NCBI GenBank assembly: GCA_937951875.1
Contig: CALGAN010000016.1
Span: 62,001 to 126,000 of the forward strand
DNA from: an uncultured Alkalilimnicola sp.
GTDB taxonomy: Bacteria; Pseudomonadota; Gammaproteobacteria; Nitrococcales; AK92
DNA: 64,000 bases
Direction of reading: 5' to 3'
The position numbers and the translations under genes were made by a program. The first letter of the stretch is position 1. Each line of letters begins with the position of its first letter. Under the pieces are notes generated by a model, which was not told where the DNA came from, did no database searches, and saw nothing but the letters and a program-made list of their open reading frames with translations. This document shows, piece by piece, positions 35,761-44,311 of the stretch.

Positions 35761-36300
35761 TCATGGCCCGAAGTTGGGTTGCGGAATATCGTCCTGGGGG
35801 CGTACGAATTCGGTCCGGTCGCATTTCGGGCAGTGGGGAATGTGGGTCACGCGCGTGAACTGCAGCTCGTTGCCGCAGTGGGTGCAGACGAGCGTGCCCG
35901 GGCCGGCGATCTCGCCGCTGCGGTAGAGGCGCGGTCCGGCCAGCTCGTTCTGCAGTTCCATCAGTTCCAGCTTGGTCTTGTCGGCCACCGATACGAACCT
36001 GTCCCACAGCCAGTCCTCGATGAGCTGCAGGTCCATGCGCAGCCAGCCGGCCAGATCCTGGTCGCCATGGGTGGCGGAATAGCTTGCGGCGCCTTCCAGA
36101 TCGCGGCGGAGGTACTCGCCGATGCGGTCCGCTTCCTCCGCGGTGAGGTGGCCTTGCTCCACCGCCTCGGCTTTGGCCGTGTCCAAGGCGTCGCTCAGGC
36201 GGGGGCGGGTGAGTGCATCGGGGTTGTCCATCATTTCCCGCAAGCGGCGCAGCATCTGCTCGTAGCCGCGCAGTAGCCGGTTCTGATCTTGCTCGCGCAT
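35761..36300 (-). CDS. ybeL: Zinc-ribbon protein YbeL (DUF1451)
   Basis: A 179-residue protein of unknown function, commonly found near leuS. The first 125 residues are helical and acidic (LLRGYEQMLRRLREMM, then DLEGAASYSATHGDQDLAGW). The C terminus holds a zinc ribbon of two CxxC pairs: VCTHCGNELQF and PHCPKCDRTEF. It is transcribed away from leuS and converges on lnt. The 47 bases to lnt show no clear hairpin. Confidence 0.9.
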   Translation of the reverse strand: MREQDQNRLLRGYEQMLRRLREMMDNPDALTRPRLSDALDTAKAEAVEQGHLTAEEADRIGEYLRRDLEGAASYSATHGDQDLAGWLRMDLQLIEDWLWDRFVSVADKTKLELMELQNELAGPRLYRSGEIAGPGTLVCTHCGNELQFTRVTHIPHCPKCDRTEFVRPQDDIPQPNFGP

Positions 36301-36444
36301 GTCCGTCGCCCTCTGGCTGGGAGCGGTTGCCCGATCCGGACGATGTCCCTACCTGCGTATGTCCCTGTCCTAGCAAGGTGGGGGCCGTGTCGCCGGTGGT
36401 GCAACCGCTGGACGCTACGGTATCCTTTGCCGTCTCGTTTCATC

Positions 36445-36460
36445 CGCCGCTTCGGCGGCG
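36445..36460 (+). promoter_or_regulatory. UUCG-tetraloop hairpin in the leuS leader
   Basis: Arms CGCCGC and GCGGCG around TTCG, 28 bases upstream of the leuS ATG. CUUCGG-type tetraloops are unusually stable. A TATCCT at 36421 may be the -10 box, with no good -35. It may influence leuS translation or be incidental. Confidence 0.35.
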
Positions 36461-36488
36461 CTCACGTTCAACGCGCGGAATCCCTCTG

Positions 36489-39086
36489 ATGGACGCCACC
36501 TATAGCCCTCAGCAAGTCGAAGCCAAGGCCCAGGCCTACTGGAACGAGAACGGCACGTTCAAAGCCAAGGAAGTGCCGGGCAAGGAGAAGTTCTACTGCT
36601 TGTCGATGTTCCCGTATCCGTCCGGCCGGTTGCACATGGGGCACGTGCGCAACTACACCATCGGCGACGTGATCGCGCGCTACCAGCGCATGCTCGGCAA
36701 GAACGTGCTCCAGCCCATGGGCTGGGACGCCTTCGGCCTGCCGGCCGAGAACGCCGCGCTCACCAACAACGTGGCGCCGGCGAAGTGGACGCGCGAGAAC
36801 ATCGCCTACATGCGCCGGCAGTTGCAGTCGCTGGGCTTCGGCTACGACTGGTCGCGCGAGCTGGCCACCTGCGACCCGAGCTACTACCGCTGGGAGCAGT
36901 GGCTGTTCGTCCGGTTGTTTAAGAAGGGGCTGGTTTATAAGAAGACCGCTACGGTCAACTGGGATCCGATCGACCAGACCGTGCTCGCCAACGAGCAGGT
37001 GATCGACGGCCGCGGCTGGCGCTCCGGCGCGCTGGTGGAGCGGCGCGAGATCCCGCAGTGGTTCCTCAAGATCACCGCCTATGCCGAGGAGCTGCTCAAG
37101 GGGCTGGACGAGCTGCCGGGCTGGCCCGAGCAGGTGCGCGCCATGCAGCGCAACTGGATCGGCCGCTCCGAGGGCGTGGAGCTGCAGTTCGGCATCGAGG
37201 GCCGCGACGATGCCCTGACCGTCTACACCACCCGGCCCGATACCCTGTTCGGCGTCACCTATGTGGCGGTGGCGCCGGAGCATCCGCTGGCGCGCGAGGC
37301 GGCGCAGAGCAATCCGCAGCTGGCGGCCTTCATTGAGGAGTGCCGGCACACCAAGGTGGCCGAGGCCGACATCGCCACCATGGAGAAGAAGGGCATGGAT
37401 ACCGGCTTCAAGGCCGTGCATCCGCTCACCGGCGAGACCGTGCCGGTGTGGACCGCCAACTTCGTACTGCTGGAGTACGGCGCCGGCGCGGTGATGGCGG
37501 TGCCCGCCCACGACCAGCGCGACTGGGAGTTCGCCAAGGTTTACGGCCTGCCGGTCAAGGTGGTGATCAACCCCGCCGATGGCGGCAGCGCTGATGTGTC
37601 CGAGTCCGCTTTCGTCGAGAAGGGCGTGCTGGTGAACTCCGCCGAGTTCACGGGCATGACCTCGCAGCTGGCCTTCGAGGCCATCGCCGCCAAGCTGGCC
37701 GCGCTCGGCAAGGGCCAGAAGAAGGTCAACTACCGCCTGCGCGACTGGGGCATTTCCCGTCAGCGCTACTGGGGCGCGCCGATCCCGATGATCATCTGCC
37801 CCCAGTGCGGCGACGTGCCGGTGCCGGAGGACCAGCTGCCGGTGGTGCTGCCCGAGGACGTGGAGTTCGACGGCGCCGGTTCGCCGCTCAAGAAGATGCC
37901 GTCGTTTTACGAGACCACTTGCCCGCAGTGCGGCGGCGCGGCGCGGCGCGAGACCGATACCTTCGACACCTTCATGGAGTCGAGCTGGTATCAGGCCCGC
38001 TTCGCCTGTCCGGACCAGGACGGCAAGATGCTCGACGAGCGCGCCCGCTACTGGTGCCCGGTCGATCAGTACATCGGTGGCATCGAGCACGCCATCCTGC
38101 ATCTGCTGTATGCGCGCTTCTACCACAAGGTGATGCGCGACGAGGGGTTGGTGGACTGCGACGAGCCGTTCGTCAACCTGCTCACCCAGGGCATGGTGGT
38201 CGCCGAGACCTACTACCGCGAGGATGCCAACGGCAAGAAGCGTTGGTTCAATCCCACGGAAGTGATCACCGAGCGTGACGCCAAGGGCCGCATCGTCTCC
38301 GCCAAGCTGGCGGCCGACGGCCAGCCGGTGCAGATCGGCGGCGTCGAGAAGATGTCCAAATCCAAGAACAATGGCCAGGACCCGCAGGCCCTGATCGACC
38401 GCTATGGCGCCGATACGGTGCGGCTGTTCACCATGTTCGCCGCGCCGCCCGAGCAGTCGCTGGAGTGGTCGGACTCGGGCGTGGAGGGCGCCTCCCGCTT
38501 CCTCAAGCGTCTGTGGAGCCTGGTGTACAACCACGTGCAGGCCGGTCCGGCGCCGGCGCTGGATGTGGCGTCGCTCGATGACGCCCAGCGCGCGCTGCGC
38601 CGCAAGGTGCACGAGACCATCCACAAGGCCTCGGAGGACATCGGCAAGCGCTACACCTTCAACACCGCCATCGCCGCGGTGATGGAGCTATGCAACGCGC
38701 TGGCCAAGGCCGCCGACGACCAGGCGCCCCAGACCCGGGCGGTGATGCAGGAGGGGCTGGAGGCGGCGGTGCTGATCCTGGCGCCGATCGTGCCGCACAT
38801 CACCCACGAGCTGTGGCATGCCTTGGGCCATGCCGAGGCGGTGGTGGACGCGCCCTGGCCCAAGGCCGATCCCGCGGCGATGGTGCGCGACACCGTCGAG
38901 CTGGCGGTGCAGGTCAACGGCAAGCTGCGCGGCACCATCCAGGTGGCGGCCGACGCCGATCAGGCCACCATCGAGGCGCTGGCCAAGGCCGAGCCCAACG
39001 TCGCCCGCTTCCTTGAAGGCATGCAGCTGGTGCGGGTGATCGTCGTGCCCAACCGGCTGGTCAACCTGGTGGTGAAGCCGGCATGA
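36489..39086 (+). CDS. leuS: Leucyl-tRNA synthetase
   Basis: Charges tRNA-Leu. The 865-residue class I synthetase shows the HIGH-type motif FPYPSGRLHMGHVRNY near residue 42, an editing (CP1) domain with TTRPDTLFGVTYV and the GAVMAVPAHDQRD segment, zinc-binding-like CPQCGDVP and CPQCGG pairs, the KMSKS motif VEKMSKSKNNG near 620, and an anticodon-binding helical C-terminal domain. The ATG at 36489 matches the family start (MDATYSPQQVEAKAQAYW); the same frame runs open 276 bases further upstream but without family sequence. The stop overlaps lptE by four bases. Confidence 0.98.
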   Translation: MDATYSPQQVEAKAQAYWNENGTFKAKEVPGKEKFYCLSMFPYPSGRLHMGHVRNYTIGDVIARYQRMLGKNVLQPMGWDAFGLPAENAALTNNVAPAKWTRENIAYMRRQLQSLGFGYDWSRELATCDPSYYRWEQWLFVRLFKKGLVYKKTATVNWDPIDQTVLANEQVIDGRGWRSGALVERREIPQWFLKITAYAEELLKGLDELPGWPEQVRAMQRNWIGRSEGVELQFGIEGRDDALTVYTTRPDTLFGVTYVAVAPEHPLAREAAQSNPQLAAFIEECRHTKVAEADIATMEKKGMDTGFKAVHPLTGETVPVWTANFVLLEYGAGAVMAVPAHDQRDWEFAKVYGLPVKVVINPADGGSADVSESAFVEKGVLVNSAEFTGMTSQLAFEAIAAKLAALGKGQKKVNYRLRDWGISRQRYWGAPIPMIICPQCGDVPVPEDQLPVVLPEDVEFDGAGSPLKKMPSFYETTCPQCGGAARRETDTFDTFMESSWYQARFACPDQDGKMLDERARYWCPVDQYIGGIEHAILHLLYARFYHKVMRDEGLVDCDEPFVNLLTQGMVVAETYYREDANGKKRWFNPTEVITERDAKGRIVSAKLAADGQPVQIGGVEKMSKSKNNGQDPQALIDRYGADTVRLFTMFAAPPEQSLEWSDSGVEGASRFLKRLWSLVYNHVQAGPAPALDVASLDDAQRALRRKVHETIHKASEDIGKRYTFNTAIAAVMELCNALAKAADDQAPQTRAVMQEGLEAAVLILAPIVPHITHELWHALGHAEAVVDAPWPKADPAAMVRDTVELAVQVNGKLRGTIQVAADADQATIEALAKAEPNVARFLEGMQLVRVIVVPNRLVNLVVKPA

Positions 39087-39583
39087 GCCATCTGCGCCGC
39101 GCCGTTCTTCCGCTGCTGCTCGCCGTCCTGGCGGCGGGCTGCGGCTGGCATCTGCGCGGCGCCGGTTCGGCTTCGCTGAGCGGCCTCACCTTGGCGGTGG
39201 AGTCGCGGCTGCACGCGCTGGAGCCGCGGGCGGCGCTGATCCGCGGCTTGCGCACCGCTGGCGCCACCGTCAGCGAAAGCCGTGGCGAGGTCGACGCGGT
39301 GCTGGTGCTGGCCGAGGAGACGGTGCAGCGGCGGGTGCTGGCCAACGATCCCAGCTCGCGCATCCAGGAGGTGGAGATCGGCTACCGGCTGCGCTACGCG
39401 CTGGAGCGGCCGGACGGCGAAGTGCTGGCCGACGACGCCGTGACCACCTCGCAGGTGTACCGCGCCGACCGCGACAACGTGCTCAGCGGTCAAGCGCAGG
39501 AGGAGCGGGTCACCGAGCGGCTGCGCCAGGACGCGGTGCGGCTGCTGCTGCCGCGGGTGCAGGCGGCGCTGAAGAGGCCGTAG
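39083..39583 (+). CDS. lptE: LPS-assembly lipoprotein LptE
   Basis: Outer-membrane lipoprotein that plugs and supports the LptD barrel that inserts LPS. The 166 residues begin with a lipoprotein signal (LPLLLAVLAAGC) whose lipobox cysteine is about residue 20, followed directly by GWHLRGAG, the typical LptE start. Later VLANDPSSRIQEVEIGYRL and YRADRDNVL match the family. ATGA overlap with leuS and a five-base gap to holA are the standard leuS-lptE-holA arrangement. Confidence 0.95.
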   Translation: MSHLRRAVLPLLLAVLAAGCGWHLRGAGSASLSGLTLAVESRLHALEPRAALIRGLRTAGATVSESRGEVDAVLVLAEETVQRRVLANDPSSRIQEVEIGYRLRYALERPDGEVLADDAVTTSQVYRADRDNVLSGQAQEERVTERLRQDAVRLLLPRVQAALKRP

Positions 39584-39588
39584 CGCCG

Positions 39589-40614
39589 ATGCAGCTGCAT
39601 CCCGACGAGCTGGAGCGGCATCTGAAGAGCCGGCTGGCGCCGGTGTACTTGGTCGCCGGCGAGGAGCCGCTGTTCCTGCGGGAATCGCTCGACGCCATCC
39701 GCGCCGCCGCCCGCGCCGGCGGCTGCAGCGACCGCGAGGTGCTGGACGCCGAGGCCGGTTTCGACTGGGGCCGGCTGGGCGAGTCGGCCGGCAATCTGTC
39801 GCTGTTCGGCGAGCGGCGCCTGATCGAGCTGCGGCTGCCGTCCGGCAAGCCGGGCGCGGCCGGCGCCAAAGCCATCGCCGCCTATTGCGAGGCGCCCCCG
39901 TCGGACGTGGTGTTGCTGATCTCCTGCGGACCGCTGGAAACCGCCCAGCGCAAGAGCGCCTGGGTCAACGCCATCGACGCCGCCGGGGTGTTCGTGTACG
40001 CCTGGCCGCTGCCGCTGGCGCAGCTGCCGGCCTGGGTCGGCCAGCGTCTGGCGCGGCGCGGCCTGAGCGCGCCGGCCGATGCCGTGGCGCTGCTGGCCGA
40101 GCGCAGCGAGGGCAACCTGCTGGCGGCGGTGCAGGAGATCGAGAAGCTGTACCTGCTGTACGGCGGCGGCGAGCTGACCCTGGAGCAGGTGCGCGAGGCG
40201 GTGGTCGACAGCGCCCGTTTCGGTCCCTTCGATCTGGCCGACGCCGCGGTCGAGGGCAACGTCGCCCGCTGCATGCGCATCGCCCGCGGTCTCAAGCAGG
40301 AGGGCGAGGATCCGATCCTGACCCTGTGGGCGCTGGCGCGGGACGTGCGGGTGCTGTCGGAGCTGGCGGCGCGGCGCCCGCCGGAGGAAACCTTCCGCCG
40401 CCACAAGATCTGGAACCGGCCCCGGCAGAGCCTGCTCAGCCAGGCAGCGCGGCGCGCGCCGGCCGAGTTCTGGCAGGGGCTGCTGTCCCGCGCCGCCCGC
40501 ACCGACCGGGTGCTCAAGGGCCTGGAGCCGGGCAGGCCGTGGGACGAGTTGTTACACTTGGCTACCGCCATTGCCCGGGCGACGGCGCGGTCCGCGCCGC
40601 CCGGGCCGAGATGA
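39589..40614 (+). CDS. holA: DNA polymerase III subunit delta
   Basis: Delta is the wrench of the clamp loader that opens the beta clamp. The 341 residues contain VYLVAGEEPLFLRESLDAIR near the N terminus, the degenerate AAA+ fold, VALLAERSEGNLLAAVQEIEKL, and the C-terminal collar-domain helices (RHKIWNRPRQSLL). The stop codon overlaps an ATG of the proA frame, so proA is likely co-translated. Order and length are standard for gammaproteobacteria. Confidence 0.95.
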   Translation: MQLHPDELERHLKSRLAPVYLVAGEEPLFLRESLDAIRAAARAGGCSDREVLDAEAGFDWGRLGESAGNLSLFGERRLIELRLPSGKPGAAGAKAIAAYCEAPPSDVVLLISCGPLETAQRKSAWVNAIDAAGVFVYAWPLPLAQLPAWVGQRLARRGLSAPADAVALLAERSEGNLLAAVQEIEKLYLLYGGGELTLEQVREAVVDSARFGPFDLADAAVEGNVARCMRIARGLKQEGEDPILTLWALARDVRVLSELAARRPPEETFRRHKIWNRPRQSLLSQAARRAPAEFWQGLLSRAARTDRVLKGLEPGRPWDELLHLATAIARATARSAPPGPR

Positions 40615-40625
40615 AGGTGAATTCG

Positions 40626-41909
40626 ATGAGCGCGACCCTGGATTCCCAATCCCTCGACCTCCAGGCCTACATGCAGGCGCTGGGACGCAAGGCGCGGGCG
40701 GCTGCCCGGCAGATGGCCGCGGCCGAGACCGGCGTCAAGAACCGCGCGCTGCTGGCCATCGCCGAGCGCTTGGAGCAGCAGAGCGCCGAGCTGCAGGCGG
40801 CCAACGCCAAGGATCTCGCCGCCGGCGAGGCCAACGGCCTGGACGCCGCCATGCTCGACCGCCTAGCGCTGACGCCGGAGCGCATCGCCGCCATGGCCGA
40901 GGGCCTGCGGCAGATCGCGCAGCTGCCCGATCCGGTCGGCGCCGTCCGCGATCTCGCCTACCGTCCCACCGGCATCCAGGTCGGCCGCATGCGCGTGCCG
41001 CTCGGCGTGGTCGGCATCATCTACGAATCCCGGCCCAACGTGACCGCCGACGCCGCCGGCCTGTGCCTGAAGGCCGGCAACGCCACCATCCTGCGCGGCG
41101 GCTCCGAGGCGCTCCATTCCAACCAGGCCATCGCCCGCTGCATCCAGTACGGTCTGCGCGAGGCAGGTCTGCCGGCCGAGGCGGTGCAGGTGGTGGAGAT
41201 CGCCGACCGCGCCGCCGTGGGCGAGCTGATCCGCATGAACCAGTATGTCGACGTGCTGGTGCCGCGTGGCGGCAAGTCGCTGATCGAGCGCATCGCGCGC
41301 GAGGCGACCGTGCCGGTGATCAAGCACCTGGACGGCGTCTGCCACGTCTACATCGACGACAAGGCCGATTTCGACAAGGCCGAGCGGGTAGCGGTCAACG
41401 CCAAGACCCACCGCTACGGCACCTGCAACACCATGGAAACGCTGCTGGTGCACGCCGCCATCGCAGGGCAGATCCTGCCGCGGCTGGCCGAGCGCTTCCG
41501 CGCCGCCGGCGTGGAGCTGCGGGGCTGCGAGCGCACCCGCGCGGTGCTGCCGGACATCGTCGCGGCCACCGAGGAGGATTGGTACGCCGAGTACCTGGCG
41601 CCGATCCTGGCGGTGCGGGTGGTGGACGACATCGAGCAGGCCATCTCGCACATCGAGACCTACGGTTCGCATCACACCGACGCCATCATTACTGAGGACT
41701 ACACGCGGGCGCGCCGTTTCCTGCGGGAGGTGGATTCCAGCTCGGTGATGGTGAACGCCTCCACCCGCTTCGCCGACGGCTTCGAGTACGGGCTGGGCGC
41801 GGAGATCGGCATCAGCACCGACAAGCTGCATGCTCGCGGTCCGGTGGGGCTGGAAGGTCTGACCACCGAGAAATTCATCGTGCTGGGAGACGGCCACATC
41901 CGTAAATAG
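40626..41909 (+). CDS. proA: Gamma-glutamyl phosphate reductase
   Basis: Second step of proline synthesis: NADPH-dependent reduction of gamma-glutamyl phosphate to glutamate semialdehyde. The 427 residues have the aldehyde-dehydrogenase-like fold with VGIIYESRPNVTADAAGLCL, ILRGGSEALHSN, VIKHLDGVCHVY and the catalytic cysteine in YGTCNTMETLLVH. The ATG at 40626 has AAGGTG upstream; the ATG at 40611 overlapping the holA stop would add five residues. proB is not in the window. Confidence 0.96.
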   Translation: MSATLDSQSLDLQAYMQALGRKARAAARQMAAAETGVKNRALLAIAERLEQQSAELQAANAKDLAAGEANGLDAAMLDRLALTPERIAAMAEGLRQIAQLPDPVGAVRDLAYRPTGIQVGRMRVPLGVVGIIYESRPNVTADAAGLCLKAGNATILRGGSEALHSNQAIARCIQYGLREAGLPAEAVQVVEIADRAAVGELIRMNQYVDVLVPRGGKSLIERIAREATVPVIKHLDGVCHVYIDDKADFDKAERVAVNAKTHRYGTCNTMETLLVHAAIAGQILPRLAERFRAAGVELRGCERTRAVLPDIVAATEEDWYAEYLAPILAVRVVDDIEQAISHIETYGSHHTDAIITEDYTRARRFLREVDSSSVMVNASTRFADGFEYGLGAEIGISTDKLHARGPVGLEGLTTEKFIVLGDGHIRK

Positions 41910-41921
41910 GCGCGCTGCCCA

Positions 41922-42590
41922 TTGAGCATCGAGGCAACTGCCATTCCCGAGCCCATCGGTGTCTTCGGCGGCACCTTCGACCCCGTGCACTTCGGTCATC
42001 TGCGGGCCGCGCTGGAGATCTACGAGGAACTCCAGCCGGCCGAGGTGCGTCTGATCCCCTGTCGCGTGCCCGCCCACCGGGCGAGCCCGAGCGTGTCGGG
42101 CGATCACCGCCTGGCGTTGCTGCGGTTGGCGGTCGAAGGCGTGCCCGGTCTGTGCGTGGACGACCGCGAGCTGCGCCGGCCGGGGCCTTCCTACATGGTC
42201 GACACGTTGGCCTCACTGCGCGAGGAGCGGCCGGAGGCGCCGTTGTGGCTGATCGTCGGCATGGACAGCTTCCTGGGCTTGCCGGGCTGGCACCGCTGGT
42301 TGGCGCTGTTCGAACTGGCGCACGTGGTGGTGATGTCCCGGCCCGGTTACGCGCCGACGCCGCCGCCGGCGCTGGCCGAGCAAGTGGAACGGCGGCGTGT
42401 GGCGGAGCCGGAACCGCTGCGGCGGACGCCGGCTGGCGCCGTGTACTTTCACGCCGTGACCCCGCTCGATATCTCGGCCACCCGCATCCGCGCCCTGATC
42501 GCCGCCGGACGGGCGCCGCGCTTCCTGCTGCCGGAGACGGTTTGGCAGCGCATCGCGCAACAGGGCTGGTACGGCTGGAACAAGGGCTAG
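41922..42590 (+). CDS. nadD: Nicotinate-nucleotide adenylyltransferase
   Basis: Makes deamido-NAD from nicotinate mononucleotide and ATP. The nucleotidyltransferase signature GVFGGTFDPVHFGHL lies near residue 13, IVGMDSFLGLPGWHRW is typical of NadD, and the C-terminal ISATRIRALIAAGR carries the ISxTxxR motif. The 222 residues fit. The start is TTG, 12 bases after proA; no better start exists before the signature. Confidence 0.95.
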   Translation: MSIEATAIPEPIGVFGGTFDPVHFGHLRAALEIYEELQPAEVRLIPCRVPAHRASPSVSGDHRLALLRLAVEGVPGLCVDDRELRRPGPSYMVDTLASLREERPEAPLWLIVGMDSFLGLPGWHRWLALFELAHVVVMSRPGYAPTPPPALAEQVERRRVAEPEPLRRTPAGAVYFHAVTPLDISATRIRALIAAGRAPRFLLPETVWQRIAQQGWYGWNKG

Positions 42591-42615
42591 GGCGACGGCA
42601 ACGGACGAGGCATTG

Positions 42616-43035
42616 ATGACGACTTCGACGGCAACGGCAAGACGGGAGATGACGCTGGACAAGCTGGCAACGGTCATACGCGACGCGCTGGAGGAGCTGA
42701 AGGCGGTCGATCCGGTGGAGATCGACGTGCGCGGTAAGACTTCGATCACGGACCTGATGTTCGTGGCGTCGGGCACTTCCACCCGGCACGTCAAATCGAT
42801 CGCCGACAATGTGATCGAGAAGGTCAAGGAGGCCGGTGTGCGGCCGCTGGGCGTGGAGGGCGAGCTGGCGGCCGAGTGGATCCTGGTGGACCTGGGCGAG
42901 GCGGTGGTGCACGTGATGCTGCCCAAGGTGCGCGAGCTGTATCGGCTGGAGAGCATCTGGGGCGTGGACGGCGACGAGGCCGAGCGTGAAGGCGACATGG
43001 CCACGCCGCTGGCGGGCCGCCTGCAGCGCGGCTGA
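42616..43035 (+). CDS. rsfS: Ribosomal silencing factor RsfS
   Basis: Binds ribosomal protein L14 (uL14) and blocks subunit joining during starvation. The 139 residues include DVRGKTSITDLMFVASGTST and ADNVIEKVKEAG, then PLGVEGELAAEWILVDLGE and VVHVMLPKVRELYRLESIWG, the family core. The ATG at 42616 has GAGG six bases upstream; a TTG directly before it would add one residue. It lies between nadD and rlmH as usual, six bases before rlmH. Confidence 0.96.
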   Translation: MTTSTATARREMTLDKLATVIRDALEELKAVDPVEIDVRGKTSITDLMFVASGTSTRHVKSIADNVIEKVKEAGVRPLGVEGELAAEWILVDLGEAVVHVMLPKVRELYRLESIWGVDGDEAEREGDMATPLAGRLQRG

Positions 43036-43041
43036 GCGGAC

Positions 43042-43506
43042 ATGCGCCTGCTGCTGATCAGCATCGGGCAGAAGATGCCCGGCTGGGTGGCCGACGCCTT
43101 TCAGGAGTACGCCCAGCGTCTGCCCAATAACCTGCTGCAGCTGGTCGAGCTGCCGCTGGGCACGCGCTCCAAGGGCGGTGACGCGCACAAGGCCATGGCT
43201 GAGGAGGGCGCGCGCATGCTCAAGGCCATCCCGCCGCGGGCGCGGGTGATCGCGCTGGACCCGCGCGGGCGGGCGCTGTCCACCGAGGATCTGGCCCAGG
43301 AGCTGGGCGGCTGGATGCAGGGCGGCGACGACGTGGCGCTGCTGATCGGCGGTCCCGACGGCCTGGCGCCGGAGTGCCTGGCCCGCGCCGACCAGCGCTG
43401 GTCGCTGTCGCGGCTGACCTTCCCGCATATGCTGGTGCGGGTCATCCTCGCCGAGCAGCTCTACCGCGCCTGGACGATCCTCCAGAACCATCCGTATCAT
43501 CGGTAG
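43042..43506 (+). CDS. rlmH: 23S rRNA pseudouridine-1915 N3-methyltransferase RlmH
   Basis: SPOUT-class methyltransferase acting on helix 69 of 23S rRNA. The 154 residues have the family N terminus (MRLLLISIGQKMPGWVADAF), the SAM-binding knot around VALLIGGPDGL, and the C terminus LTFPHMLVRVILAEQLYRAW ending in HPYHR. Spacing to rsfS is six bases; mrdA/rodA, which follow rlmH in many relatives, are absent here and maf comes next. Confidence 0.97.
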   Translation: MRLLLISIGQKMPGWVADAFQEYAQRLPNNLLQLVELPLGTRSKGGDAHKAMAEEGARMLKAIPPRARVIALDPRGRALSTEDLAQELGGWMQGGDDVALLIGGPDGLAPECLARADQRWSLSRLTFPHMLVRVILAEQLYRAWTILQNHPYHR

Positions 43507-43531
43507 CGGTCGCCGCAGCCAAGGATGACGC

Positions 43532-44134
43532 ATGCAAGAGGACGCCCGCCCCGACATCTACCTCGCTTCCGCCTCGCCGCGCCGCCGCGAGCTGCTCGCC
43601 CAGCTGGGGGTGCGCTACGCGCTGGTCGCCGCCGGCGTGGACGAAAGCCGCAGAGAGGGCGAAAGCCCCGAGATGTACGTACTGCGCCTGGCGCGGGAGA
43701 AGGCGCAGGCCGGCTTCCTGGCGCTGGGCGATCGCCCGCCGCGGCCGGTGCTGGGCGCCGACACCGTGGTGGTGGACGGCGACGCCGTGCTCGGCAAGCC
43801 GCGCGATCCCGAACACGCCGTGGCGATGCTTACCCGGCTCGGCGGCCGTACCCACAACGTGCTCACCGCCGTGGCGCTGGTTGACGGCGAACGCGAAGCC
43901 AGCCGGCTCAGCGTCAGCCACGTCACGTTCCGGCCGATCGACGAGGCCGAAGCGCGCCGCTACTGGGCCACCGGCGAGCCGGCCGACAAGGCTGGCGGCT
44001 ACGCCATCCAGGGACGGGCGGCCGCGTTCATCGAGCGTCTGGAAGGCAGCTACTCCGGCGTCATGGGATTGCCGCTGTTCGAGACCGCGCAACTGCTGGA
44101 CGAGTTCGAGGTCGACTACCAGCGCAACTGGTAG
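43532..44134 (+). CDS. maf: Maf-family nucleoside-triphosphate pyrophosphatase (YhdE-like)
   Basis: Hydrolyses non-standard or excess nucleotides such as dTTP and UTP. The 200 residues begin IYLASASPRRRELLAQLGV, continue with SPEMYVLRLAREKA, LGADTVVVDG and GKPRDPEHAVAML, and end with GGYAIQGRAAAFIERLEGSY, all Maf signatures. Position directly before rng matches the YhdE subgroup. mreBCD, which often precede it in Pseudomonas and enterics, are not present in the window. Confidence 0.93.
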   Translation: MQEDARPDIYLASASPRRRELLAQLGVRYALVAAGVDESRREGESPEMYVLRLAREKAQAGFLALGDRPPRPVLGADTVVVDGDAVLGKPRDPEHAVAMLTRLGGRTHNVLTAVALVDGEREASRLSVSHVTFRPIDEAEARRYWATGEPADKAGGYAIQGRAAAFIERLEGSYSGVMGLPLFETAQLLDEFEVDYQRNW

Positions 44135-44260
44135 GCCCTGGAACGTTTCGCGCCGCTTCCGCTCTGCAACGACGGCCCGACCGCGAATATCTTTGGTATC
44201 GGTTCGCTCGTCGCGCGCTCGAGCGCACGGGCGGGCCGTGCGTTGGCAAATTCAAGAATT

Positions 44261-44289
44261 CGCCGTCAGCCGTCGAGCGGTTGACGGCG
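44261..44289 (+). promoter_or_regulatory. Strong hairpin just upstream of rng
   Basis: Arms CGCCGTCA (44261-44268) and TGACGGCG (44282-44289), extended inward by a G-U pair and CCG/CGG, leave a five-base loop TCGAG: effectively a 12-pair stem. It lies 22 bases before the rng start codon and has no T run, so it is more likely part of the rng leader than a terminator. Confidence 0.5.
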
Positions 44290-44311
44290 TCATGAGCAGG
44301 ACAGAACACCC

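Noticed and set aside
36213..36488. N-terminal extension of leuS
   Set aside because: The frame is open, but the translated part lacks family sequence and overlaps the 5' end of ybeL on the other strand; the ATG at 36489 gives the standard LeuS start.
36468..38624. 718-codon open frame on the minus strand opposite leuS
   Set aside because: It is a high-GC shadow of leuS: no family similarity, His/Leu/Arg-rich low-complexity translation, no ribosome-binding site. Similar long antisense frames opposite yhdP (46303-48111), miaB (30297-31928), kpsC (19726-21093), ugd (28474-30144) and proA were rejected for the same reason.
39885..40625. Long in-frame extension of proA through holA
   Set aside because: It lies wholly within holA in another frame and is Gly/Arg/Ala-rich; ProA begins at 40626.
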